A DNA stretch of 14,410 nucleotides from Bacillus sp. UNC41MFS5 (GTDB lineage: Bacteria > Bacillota > Bacilli > Bacillales_B > DSM-18226), in assembly GCF_000686805.1 (NCBI RefSeq), contig NZ_JMLP01000039.1, positions 1 through 14,410 of the forward strand, given 5' to 3'. Position 1 is the first letter of the stretch, and each line of letters opens with the position of its first letter. The translations under genes were made by a program, and so were the position numbers. Below are positions 6,990 through 14,410 of this stretch, piece by piece. Under the pieces are notes generated by a model that worked only from the letters and a program-made list of their open reading frames with translations, was not told the origin of the DNA and did not search any database.

Positions 6990-7685
6990 GTGAGTATCGT
7001 TATTGGTGGTATGATTGGTCTTGGAAAAACAAGTGTGGCAGACACTTTGAATGCACACTTTCAAAATAAAGGAATTGAAAGTAAGGTGTTTTATGAAACA
7101 GTGGATGATAACCCGATTCTCCCACTCTATTATGAACTGACACCTGAAGAATTAGATGCTAAAAGAATCCCTTTCCTGCTTCAATTATTCTTTTTGAATA
7201 AACGTTTTAAAACCGTTAAGGAATGCGTTAGTTGGAGAGAGCCTATTTATACAATTCAAGACCGTTCCATTTATGAAGATTGGTATTTTGCCTATGTGAA
7301 TAAATCGTTAGGCAGGATTTCTGATTTGGAATTTAAAATATATGAAGAATTAGTGGAAAACATGCTGGAAGAACTAAATGAACTTCCAAAAAAAGCACCA
7401 GATTTAATGGTGTACTTAAAAGGATCATTTGATACAGTGATTGACCGGATTATGGCCCGCGGCCGAAGCTTTGAAATAAATCCTGAACTGAAAGAATATT
7501 ACTTCGAAGTGTGGAAGGGTTATGATGAGTGGGTGTTGAACCAGTACTCAGCAAGCGAGGTATTAGTGATTGATATGGATACAACAGACGTTGTAAAAAG
7601 CGCGGAAGATGCCACTAGAGTTTGCCTTGAAGTGGAAGATAAGTTGAAAGAAATCCTAAATATAAGAACAGCACATATTGGATAA
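6990..7685 (+). CDS. Deoxynucleoside kinase (dAK/dCK type)
   Basis: 231 residues from GTG at 6990. It has P-loop GGMIGLGKT (6-14), FYETVDDNPILPLYYE (35-50), the DRS motif (91-93) and a LID with DRIMARGR (152-159). Position after dgk is that of dck in B. subtilis, but the ETVDDNPILPLYYE stretch and the two-residue lead-in to the P-loop look more like the Lactobacillus deoxyadenosine/deoxyguanosine kinase branch than like B. subtilis Dck. I therefore give no symbol; the substrate could be dA, dC or both. An ATG at 6984 is in frame but abuts AGGGGG (6978-6983), whereas the GTG has a 6-nt gap. The last codons lie inside the terminator hairpin. Confidence 0.88.
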   Translation: MSIVIGGMIGLGKTSVADTLNAHFQNKGIESKVFYETVDDNPILPLYYELTPEELDAKRIPFLLQLFFLNKRFKTVKECVSWREPIYTIQDRSIYEDWYFAYVNKSLGRISDLEFKIYEELVENMLEELNELPKKAPDLMVYLKGSFDTVIDRIMARGRSFEINPELKEYYFEVWKGYDEWVLNQYSASEVLVIDMDTTDVVKSAEDATRVCLEVEDKLKEILNIRTAHIG

Positions 7686-7703
7686 ACCAATATGTGCTTT
7701 TTT
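7670..7703 (+). terminator. Terminator of the kinase operon, overlapping the stop codon
   Basis: A 12-bp perfect stem (7670-7681 with 7687-7698) and a 5-nt ATAAA loop, followed by T residues. The upstream arm encodes the final residues, and the TAA stop (7683-7685) is in the loop. Confidence 0.92.
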
Positions 7704-7758
7704 GTCTGTATCGGGGTTATTAAGTTCTATGCTATGAGATCTGTTTCTTGGATTCCCT

Positions 7759-8040
7759 TAGTATATCTGTCATTTAGGGCTACACTATTACCTGTACCCT
7801 TGTTTTATCTTAGTTTTGGTCACGTAGGGCTACTCTACGTGACTTGAACCCTTGAATTGCCTTAGTTTCGGTCTCGTAGGACCACTCTACGTTACCTGAA
7901 CAGTTGAATTATCCTAGTTTCGGTCTCGTAGGACCACTCTACGTGACTTGAACCCTTGAATTACCCTAGTTTCGGTCTCGTAGGACCACTCTACGTTACC
8001 TGAACCCTTGAATTACCTTAGTTTCGGTCTCGTAGGACCC
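7759..8040. repeat. 52-nt tandem repeat array 1 (about 5.4 copies)
   Basis: Units start at TAG in 7759, 7811, 7863, 7915, 7967 and 8019, exactly 52 nt apart. The first is degenerate, the middle four are close to identical, and the last is cut short after 22 nt. Units 2-5 share AGTTTCGGTCTCGTAGGACC; the middle four contain CGTAG...CTACG arms with a 7-nt loop, lengthened to CACGTAG...CTACGTG in the unit at 7811. A weak trace of a further decayed unit can be argued before 7759. There is no reading frame of note. The array lies between the terminators of the kinase operon and of tRNA-Ser. Confidence 0.95.
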
Positions 8041-8089
8041 GGAGCGGAATTCTGAGACCTATTTCTATGTGGTACAGCTTCCTGAGCAT

Positions 8090-8118
8090 AAAAAAAATCC
8101 GTTACATATTATGTAACG
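8090..8118 (-). terminator. Terminator after tRNA-Ser
   Basis: CGTTACAT and ATGTAACG (8100-8118) form an 8-bp stem with a 3-nt loop, followed on the minus strand by GA and eight T. Confidence 0.88.
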
Positions 8119-8159
8119 AACCTTTATCTCCAGTTTTTATGCGCGATTATTAAATATTA

Positions 8160-8252
8160 TGGAGGAGGAAGAGGGATTCGAACCCCCGCGCGGTATGACC
8201 CGCCTGTCGGTTTTCAAGACCGATCCCTTCAGCCAAACTTGGGTATTCCTCC
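8160..8252 (-). tRNA. tRNA-Ser (anticodon UGA)
   Basis: 93 nt with encoded CCA (8160-8162 on the plus strand read TGG). The acceptor stem GGAGGAA/TTCCTCC is perfect. The anticodon loop CTTGAAA gives UGA, reading UCA and by wobble other UCN codons. The long variable arm (GCGG...CCGC, 6-nt loop) is the class II mark of serine tRNAs, and the T-loop is TTCGAAT. The discriminator (position 73, plus-strand 8163) reads U, whereas G is usual for serine tRNAs. Position next to serS matches B. subtilis. Confidence 0.96.
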
Positions 8253-8267
8253 GTATCAACAGAATCT

Positions 8268-8296
8268 AATTTACCATATTCATTTTCCTATGTCAA
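8268..8296 (-). promoter_or_regulatory. tRNA-Ser promoter
   Basis: -35 TTGACA at 8291-8296, a 17-nt spacer, -10 TAAATT at 8268-8273 with an upstream TG extension. The start would be near 8261, a few bases before the mature tRNA. Confidence 0.82.
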
Positions 8297-8303
8297 CATA
8301 CTA

Positions 8304-8343
8304 AAATAAAAAACCTGGACAAATTTTTATTGGTCCAGGTTTT
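8304..8343 (-). terminator. Terminator after serS
   Basis: AAAACCTGGAC and GTCCAGGTTTT form an 11-bp stem (8310-8320 with 8333-8343, 12-nt loop) with a T-rich tail on the minus strand. Confidence 0.9.
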
Positions 8344-8349
8344 GTGATA

Positions 8350-9630
8350 TTACATTGGTGCAATGACTTCACGGTTGCCCATATATGGACGAAGTACAGT
8401 AGGTATGACGACACTGCCATCGGCTTGTTGGTAATTTTCTAAGATGGCAGCGACCGTACGGCCAACCGCAAGACCAGAACCATTTAAGGTGTGAACATGC
8501 TCCGGCTTTGCCTTTGGTTCGCGGCGGAAACGAATGTTCGCCCGTCTTGCCTGGAAAGCCTCGAAGTTACTGCAAGAAGATATTTCGCGATACGTTCCAT
8601 AGCTTGGAATCCAAACTTCAATATCATACTTTTTCGCAGCGGTAAAGCCGAGGTCACCCGTACACATGCTTAACACACGGTATGGCAGCTCCAGTAATTG
8701 TAATACCTTTTCTGCATCATGTGTCAGCTTCTCAAGCTCCTCATAAGAATCCTCAGGCTTAACAAACTTCACAAGTTCCACCTTGTTGAATTGATGCTGA
8801 CGAATCAAGCCGCGAGTATCACGGCCCGCAGAGCCAGCCTCAGAGCGGAAACATGCACTGTAAGCAGCAAAGCGGATTGGCAGGGCTTCAGCACTTAATA
8901 TTTCATCCCGATGAAGATTGGTGACAGGAACTTCAGCTGTCGGAATCAAGAAGTAATCTTCATTTTCAATCAAGAAAGCATCTTCTTCAAACTTAGGAAG
9001 CTGGCCTGTTCCAGTCATGCTCGCCCGGTTGACTAAATACGGCGGCAAAATTTCTGTATACCCATGCTCATCGACATGAAGATCTAGCATAAAGCTCATT
9101 AACGCACGTTCTAAACGAGCACCTAACCCTTTATAAAAGACAAAGCGGCTTCCTGTTACCTTCCCGGCCCTCTCAAAGTCAAGAATTCCTAGTTGATCAG
9201 CAACATCCCAATGCGGCATGGCTTCAAATTCAAACTCACGTACCTTGCCCCATTGTCTTATTTCGATATTATCATCCTCAGTTTCGCCCACCGGAACACT
9301 TTCATGCGGGATATTCGGCATGCTCAGCATCAAAAGTTCTAATGACTCTTCCACTACACGTAATTCATCATCAAACGTTTTGATCTTGTCACCCACCTCA
9401 CGCATTTCCTTGATCAAATGGTCGGCATCCTGCTTTTCCCGCTTTAATGATGCAACCTGTTGAGATACCTCGTTGCGGCGGCTTTTTAACTTTTCTGTTT
9501 CGACAATGAGTTCACGTCTTCTTTGGTCTAGTTCTTCAAATTGATCGAGAGCAGATAAATCTTCCCCACGCTTTTGAAGTTTTTCTTTTACTTCTGCAAA
9601 ATCAGCTCGTAACACTTTAATATCTAGCAT
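8350..9630 (-). CDS. serS: Seryl-tRNA synthetase
   Basis: 426 residues, the usual length. Class II aminoacyl-tRNA synthetase charging tRNA-Ser in the cytoplasm. The N-terminal 100 residues are charged and heptad-rich, forming the antiparallel coiled-coil arm that contacts the tRNA long variable arm. The catalytic domain shows TAEVP (231-235), motif 2 [14 protein letters not shown] (261-274), the serine-binding EISSCSNFE segment (349-357) and motif 3 GLAVGRT (386-392). The ATG at 9628-9630 has AGGAG at 9641-9645 (10-nt gap). Expression is under a T-box leader upstream, so it should rise when tRNA-Ser is uncharged. The next minus-strand gene is tRNA-Ser(UGA), from its own promoter. Confidence 0.98.
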   Translation of the reverse strand: MLDIKVLRADFAEVKEKLQKRGEDLSALDQFEELDQRRRELIVETEKLKSRRNEVSQQVASLKREKQDADHLIKEMREVGDKIKTFDDELRVVEESLELLMLSMPNIPHESVPVGETEDDNIEIRQWGKVREFEFEAMPHWDVADQLGILDFERAGKVTGSRFVFYKGLGARLERALMSFMLDLHVDEHGYTEILPPYLVNRASMTGTGQLPKFEEDAFLIENEDYFLIPTAEVPVTNLHRDEILSAEALPIRFAAYSACFRSEAGSAGRDTRGLIRQHQFNKVELVKFVKPEDSYEELEKLTHDAEKVLQLLELPYRVLSMCTGDLGFTAAKKYDIEVWIPSYGTYREISSCSNFEAFQARRANIRFRREPKAKPEHVHTLNGSGLAVGRTVAAILENYQQADGSVVIPTVLRPYMGNREVIAPM

Positions 9631-9703
9631 AAAAATGGCACTCCTTTTTATTTATTTTTTAATTTTAGACGATGCTGTACGGTTGGTATTACCGCTAAAA
9701 AAC

Positions 9704-9738
9704 AAAAAACTCCCGCCCCTAAAACAGGGACGAGAGTT
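9704..9738 (-). terminator. T-box-controlled terminator of the serS leader
   Basis: A 13-bp stem including two G-U pairs (9708-9720 with 9726-9738, AAAAC loop on the plus strand), followed by T residues on the minus strand. It sits immediately after the T-box core. Confidence 0.9.
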
Positions 9739-9960
9739 ACTCGCGATACCACCCTGGTTGACAGAATAAACTGTCCACCTCAAAAAACGTTAACGGTTTC
9801 TACCGAAAGTACATACTGACCTCAGGATGAGATGTTCCGTACCTTGCTCGAGGAGGGATTCACAAGTTTCATCCACCGGTTCACACCAACCACCGGCTCT
9901 CTTGTAGAATGAATCTCTTGTTACTAGTTCCTCTCATTGCTTTTATCATTATTTATGATT
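9704..9960 (-). promoter_or_regulatory. T-box riboswitch controlling serS
   Basis: The minus strand carries the T-box core AGGGTGGTATCGCG (9742-9755), followed by a terminator hairpin whose 5' arm competes with the antiterminator. Stem I is recognisable from the AGAGAGCCGG...TTGGTGTGAACCGG distal part and the arms GATTCA/TGAATC. The specifier loop contains AGTAA on one side and GAA-TCC on the other, so the specifier codon is most likely UCC (Ser) at 9856-9858. That codon pairs with tRNA-Ser(GGA), not with the neighbouring UGA tRNA. Uncharged tRNA binding stabilises the antiterminator and allows serS transcription. The 5' limit is approximate. Confidence 0.93.
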
Positions 9961-9971
9961 TTGTATTTATT

Positions 9972-10000
9972 AATTTACTATATATATTATCCAAAAGCAA
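9972..10000 (-). promoter_or_regulatory. Candidate serS promoter
   Basis: -35 TTGCTT at 9995-10000, a 17-nt spacer, -10 TAAATT at 9972-9977; start near 9965. An alternative pairing (TTGTTT, 18-nt spacer, TAATAT) lies slightly upstream. Confidence 0.55.
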
Positions 10001-10026
10001 CCAATTTAAACAAATTGTTTTTGCTT
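9991..10026 (-). terminator. Weak candidate terminator after dacA
   Basis: A nested hairpin: AAGCAA with TTGCTT outside and CAATTT with AAATTG inside, then only TTTT on the minus strand. It is A/T-rich and weak. Its 3' arm is the same TTGCTT proposed as the serS -35. Confidence 0.35.
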
Positions 10027-10048
10027 GCTTGCTTATTATTAAAATAAA

Positions 10049-11410
10049 TTAAAACCATCCTTTAACAGTGGTAGAAATCCCATGAAAGACATCTCCAAAA
10101 AAGTTACCAATGCCTCTCATCATTAACACAAACCAGTTTGATTTTTCTACATCCTGCGCAGCGATCACATCAACCTTTGCTGATTTTTGCCCCTCAGTAG
10201 TTAGGAAGTCAACCTTTTCACCATTTTTTGTCGCAATGGTTAAATAGCCAACTTTCTCACCCTTTTTAATTGGCGCTGTTAGCTTACCCTCTTTCGTCAA
10301 TTTCTTCTTATCAAGGACTAAGACTGGCTTGTAATTTTGTTTACTGCCATTTGGAATCATCATGTTAATGGCCGATTTTGTATAGATTTTAACCTGATCT
10401 TCTTTTCCCTTTGTAACAGGAACCGTTTTTTTACCTTTTACTTGGTAATGCTTAGGAGTAATTTCTTCTTTTGTATAATTTGTAAATGCATAATCTAGCA
10501 TTTTTTTCGTTTCACCAAAGCGTGCTTTGTAACCATCATCTTTCCCGCTAACGTCCTTCGCATTTTGGACAACGGTAATAAATCGTTTTCCATCTCTGCT
10601 CGCTGTCCCTGTAAAACAGTAACCTGCAAAATCCGTTGTACCGGTTTTAAGCCCGTCCATACCTTCATAGCCATAAACTAACGTTGGAAGCATCCAGTTC
10701 CAGTTTTGCATTACAATTCTGTCATCAGTGCCTTCACGAAATACCTTTTTAGGCGTGCTGGCTGTTTTTAGAACATCTGGATAATCATTAATGAGATGAA
10801 ATGCCAACGTTGCCACGTCGCGAGGAGACATCACATTTTCTTCTTCAGCGCCAGTTCCCTCTGGTTGCTCACCATTATAATCCTTATTATTCAAGCCAGT
10901 AGAATTCACAAATTTACTATTTTTTAATCCAAGTTTCTTTGCTTTTTCATTCATCAACTTGACAAAATTTGTTTCCGAACCGGCAATGACTTCAGCAAGT
11001 GCAATGGTTGTCCCATTTGCAGAGTAAATAGCCATCGCTTCATATAATTCTCGAACATTATATTTTTCACCAAGGCGTAAAGGGACGTTAGATAAACCCG
11101 TTGGCTGTGAGATCTTATAAACAAGGTCACTTACCGTATATTCTTGATCCCATTTAACCTTGCCGTGTTTCACGGCATCAAGTAAAAGATATTCCGTCAT
11201 CATCTTTGTCATACTAGCAATTCCTAATGGACTGTCAGCATTCTTTGCATATAAAACCTTTCCTGTTTGTCCATCAACTAAAATAGCTCCGTCTGCATTC
11301 ACATTTAACGCTGCGTCTGCCTTCGCTATATCAACACCAGCAAATAGTCCAAAAAACAAAATAAGTGCCAGCGCACTGGCAATACATTTCTGATAAAAAT
11401 GTTTGTTCAC
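10049..11410 (-). CDS. dacA: D-alanyl-D-alanine carboxypeptidase (PBP5 family)
   Basis: 453 residues from GTG at 11408-11410. Membrane-attached penicillin-binding protein that removes the terminal D-Ala of peptidoglycan pentapeptides and so limits cross-linking. An N-terminal signal peptide (hydrophobic about 9-26, cleavage near AKADA, 30-34) leads into the peptidase S11 domain. Active-site motifs are SMTK (S66-K69), SAN (130-132) and KTG (255-257). A PBP5 C-terminal beta domain and an amphipathic terminal helix ([18 protein letters not shown]) for membrane binding follow. GGAGGG at 11418-11423 lies 7 nt before this GTG; an in-frame ATG at 11423-11425 overlaps that site and longer starts lack one. 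In B. subtilis pdxS-pdxT follow dacA, but here serS does. Confidence 0.95.
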   Translation of the reverse strand: MNKHFYQKCIASALALILFFGLFAGVDIAKADAALNVNADGAILVDGQTGKVLYAKNADSPLGIASMTKMMTEYLLLDAVKHGKVKWDQEYTVSDLVYKISQPTGLSNVPLRLGEKYNVRELYEAMAIYSANGTTIALAEVIAGSETNFVKLMNEKAKKLGLKNSKFVNSTGLNNKDYNGEQPEGTGAEEENVMSPRDVATLAFHLINDYPDVLKTASTPKKVFREGTDDRIVMQNWNWMLPTLVYGYEGMDGLKTGTTDFAGYCFTGTASRDGKRFITVVQNAKDVSGKDDGYKARFGETKKMLDYAFTNYTKEEITPKHYQVKGKKTVPVTKGKEDQVKIYTKSAINMMIPNGSKQNYKPVLVLDKKKLTKEGKLTAPIKKGEKVGYLTIATKNGEKVDFLTTEGQKSAKVDVIAAQDVEKSNWFVLMMRGIGNFFGDVFHGISTTVKGWF

Positions 11411-11444
11411 TTTAACGCCCTCCATGAATTTATACACCTTGGTT

Positions 11445-11453
11445 ATTTTAACA
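11445..11453 (-). promoter_or_regulatory. Candidate dacA promoter (extended -10)
   Basis: TGTTAAAAT: -10 TAAAAT at 11445-11450 with TGn upstream and no good -35. A nearby TTGACT is badly spaced for any -10. Confidence 0.4.
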
Positions 11454-11530
11454 TAAGTCAATAGCAAATCATAGACGGAGCAATGAACCATCTTATGGCT
11501 ATTTTTTAAAGTTTATAGGTATTTTTACAT

Positions 11531-11563
11531 AAAAAACAGAGAAGTCAGCGCTTCTCTGTTTTT
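11531..11563 (-). terminator. Terminator after guaB
   Basis: AAAAACAGAGAAG and CTTCTCTGTTTTT form a 13-bp stem (11532-11544 with 11551-11563) around a 6-nt loop, with T residues on the minus strand. The A/T flanks could let it act in both directions. Confidence 0.92.
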
Positions 11564-11567
11564 GAGA

Positions 11568-13034
<1,467 letters not shown>

Positions 13035-13065
13035 TCAGGCCCCCAGGAAAAAAAATATTATTTGT

Positions 13066-13094
13066 AGGTTATCAATTGGATAAAATACTGTCAA
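13066..13094 (-). promoter_or_regulatory. guaB promoter
   Basis: -35 TTGACA at 13089-13094, a 17-nt spacer, -10 TAACCT at 13066-13071 with TGA just upstream (extended -10). The start is near 13059, leaving a leader of about 28 nt. No riboswitch-sized leader is present. Confidence 0.75.
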
Positions 13095-13104
13095 GGAATA
13101 AATA
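13076..13104 (+). promoter_or_regulatory. Candidate yaaC promoter
   Basis: -35 TTGGAT at 13076-13081, a 17-nt spacer, -10 TAAATA at 13099-13104. It covers the guaB -35 on the other strand. Confidence 0.5.
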
Positions 13105-13138
13105 TTAGTCTGATTCTTCTGAAAAAGGTGATATAGTC

Positions 13139-14092
13139 TTGGGTATTCAATATAAAGATTGGAAAAGCTTCTCTTGTTTCTTTTCGGCAGAATATTGCCA
13201 GCAATTTTTAAAAAGTTGTTATCAAAAGCGTAATATCGAGAATCCAGAGCAAAAAAGTTATGAAAACTGTTATGCATTTTTATATTATTTGGAACATGGA
13301 CAAATTTATTATCAACAAGCCAGTAGCTCTCCACTTATTATTAAACCAATTTTGCTTTTTTATGGTCTTGTCCACTTAATTAAGGCATGTATATTAACAA
13401 CAGATCCTGCTTACCCTGAAACAACTGCTGTTTTGGCTCACGGTGTCTCAACAAGGAAAAGAAAGAAGCAGAATTATCATTTCTTCCAAGATGAAGTGAA
13501 ACTTCAAAAAAATGGACTTTTCCCCTTCATCTCTGAAAAATTGTTTCACATGAAACAATTGGAAGGGGAGAAAGTCATTATGGAGGAATTACTAAAGCTT
13601 ATACCAGAGCTTGATGAATTATTCTTTTTACTTGAGGGGAAAAGGACATTTATGAAGCTGGAGGTCGCTGAGGAACAGCTTGTTATACCGGAAAAAATAT
13701 TAGATCAATTCCATATGACAGAAAGTCGATTTAAGGAATTTTTGGCTTCCAAGTTTGAAAAGGGTGTGGAGTTTTCTGAGGAGGGGTTGTCTTTTCGGTT
13801 AAACTCGGCATCTTCTTTTGGAAGCTCACCATTGAAGTTTCATTTAGGAGAAAATTATTATGCGCTGCCCCTGAACAAAGACAATTATTTTAATTTTCCT
13901 GAGCTGCTGATTCATTATTTATTGCTTTACAATTTAAGTATGATTGCACGGTATGAAACGGAGTGGTGGAGTGAGTTGACGAAGATGATGCCAAATAATG
14001 ATTATCCGTTCATTTGTTCATTTTTGGATGTCACGTTACAAAAGGGGCCTTTTTTGGTTTATCAGTATTTGATGGAAAAAACGGGAAAATAA
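13139..14092 (+). CDS. yaaC: YaaC family protein, function unknown
   Basis: 317 residues, soluble by appearance, with no signal peptide and no catalytic motif I recognise. Length, position divergent from guaB and the FSAEYCQQFL...YYQQA...PLLIKPILLFYGLVHL-like pattern fit the YaaC family of Bacillus. The family is conserved at this locus, but I know of no established function. The middle contains LAHGVSTRKRKKQNYHFFQDEV, and the end is rich in aromatic and hydrophobic residues (LIHYLLLYNLSMIARYE). The start is TTG at 13139-13141 with AAGGTG at 13125-13130 (8-nt gap). No hairpin terminator follows; the repeat array at 14141 begins about 50 nt downstream. Confidence 0.88.
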   Translation: MGIQYKDWKSFSCFFSAEYCQQFLKSCYQKRNIENPEQKSYENCYAFLYYLEHGQIYYQQASSSPLIIKPILLFYGLVHLIKACILTTDPAYPETTAVLAHGVSTRKRKKQNYHFFQDEVKLQKNGLFPFISEKLFHMKQLEGEKVIMEELLKLIPELDELFFLLEGKRTFMKLEVAEEQLVIPEKILDQFHMTESRFKEFLASKFEKGVEFSEEGLSFRLNSASSFGSSPLKFHLGENYYALPLNKDNYFNFPELLIHYLLLYNLSMIARYETEWWSELTKMMPNNDYPFICSFLDVTLQKGPFLVYQYLMEKTGK

Positions 14093-14140
14093 TTAGACTT
14101 GATTAGGATTTCACCCACATACTTTTGCTTCTCTCTTTAG

Positions 14141-14410
14141 GCGCTGTGGATTACACAGCAGAGTGCCCGTTCGGTGCTTTTTCCTTAGTACTCGGGCACT
14201 GTGGACCTTCCATAGTTCCCGTTCCGTGCTTTTTTCTCCATGCTCAGGCACTGTGAACCTCGTAGGATGTTCTTTAGTTACCCCTCGATCCTTTTTGTCC
14301 TTCGGAACCCCTCCGATAGACATTTTGTCTGTTCACTTGGAGAGTTTTGTCCTTCGGAACCCTTCCGATAGACATTTTGTCTGTTCATTTGGAGAGTTTT
14401 GTCCTTCGGA
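14141..14410. repeat. 52-nt tandem repeat array 2 (about 5 copies, continues past the window)
   Basis: GTCCTTCGGA recurs at 14297, 14349 and 14401, exactly 52 nt apart, and the full unit between is repeated with only a few changes. Upstream are more diverged units: CCCGTT at 14166 and 14218 (52 nt) and CTGTG at 14144, 14199 and 14251 (55 and 52 nt; the first unit has 3 extra bases). Most units contain a short hairpin with a 5-nt loop: GCTGTG...CACAGC at 14143, ACTGTGG...CCATAGT at 14198, TCGGA...TCCGA at 14302 and 14354. The best-kept units hold a second one (AGACA-TTT-TGTCT at 14318-14330). No credible gene is seen here. Confidence 0.93.

Noticed and set aside
7759..8040. CRISPR array
   Set aside because: Whole 52-nt units are repeated with no variable spacers, and no cas genes are nearby.
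8041..8089. Possible further structure (GGTCTC...GAGACC arms) after array 1
   Set aside because: Only a 6-bp stem with a loop of about 22 nt and no T run; too weak to call a terminator.
13035..13334. Open frame of 99 codons on the minus strand between guaB and yaaC
   Set aside because: It is antisense to the yaaC 5' end and covers both promoters; no ribosome site or family likeness.
14111..14323. Open frame of 70 codons on the minus strand
   Set aside because: It lies almost wholly in the tandem array, has repeat-driven composition, and resembles no protein family I know.

Overview
The window is a low-GC Firmicute chromosome segment from an endospore-forming Bacillaceae species. It carries the conserved neighbourhood just downstream of oriC/gyrA in Bacillus, read here in reverse: rrn operon - bofA - yaaL - recR - yaaK - dnaX - scr - tadA - sleL(yaaH) - dgk - deoxynucleoside kinase - tRNA-Ser - serS - dacA - guaB - yaaC. 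BofA (control of sigma-K) and SleL (spore cortex lysis) indicate a spore former. Most genes lie on the minus strand, so oriC should be beyond the right edge. sleL, the two kinase genes and yaaC are on the plus strand, as their B. subtilis counterparts are relative to their neighbours.

Layout. 1-440: the 5' end of a 16S rRNA gene with a leader, a boxA-like element and two tandem promoters. 446-3758: a recombination/replication cluster (dnaX, yaaK, recR, yaaL) ending in bofA. 3779-4166: SRP RNA with its own promoter and terminator. 4170-6170: divergent tadA and sleL. 6178-7703: a two-gene deoxynucleoside kinase operon. 7759-8040: a 52-nt tandem repeat array. 8090-8296: tRNA-Ser(UGA). 8304-10000: serS with a T-box leader. 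10049-11453: dacA. 11531-13094: guaB. 13076-14092: yaaC, divergent from guaB. 14141-14410: a second 52-nt tandem array that runs off the window.

How the genes work together: the chromosome-maintenance genes (tau subunit, EbfC/YbaB protein, RecR) are probably co-transcribed. The translation genes (16S, SRP RNA, TadA, SerS, tRNA-Ser) and the nucleotide genes (GuaB, the kinases) are typical of this highly expressed origin-proximal region.

The gene content is ordinary. The least explained parts are the two 52-nt-period arrays. They share period, strand sense and sequence pieces, and each unit tends to hold a short hairpin around a GGACC/GGAACC-type loop. The first lies between convergent 3' ends, and the second probably does too. 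Other points: no pdxS-pdxT between dacA and serS, a second kinase that looks unlike B. subtilis Dck, an unusual tRNA-Ser discriminator base, and several non-ATG starts that correct obvious over-extended reading frames.
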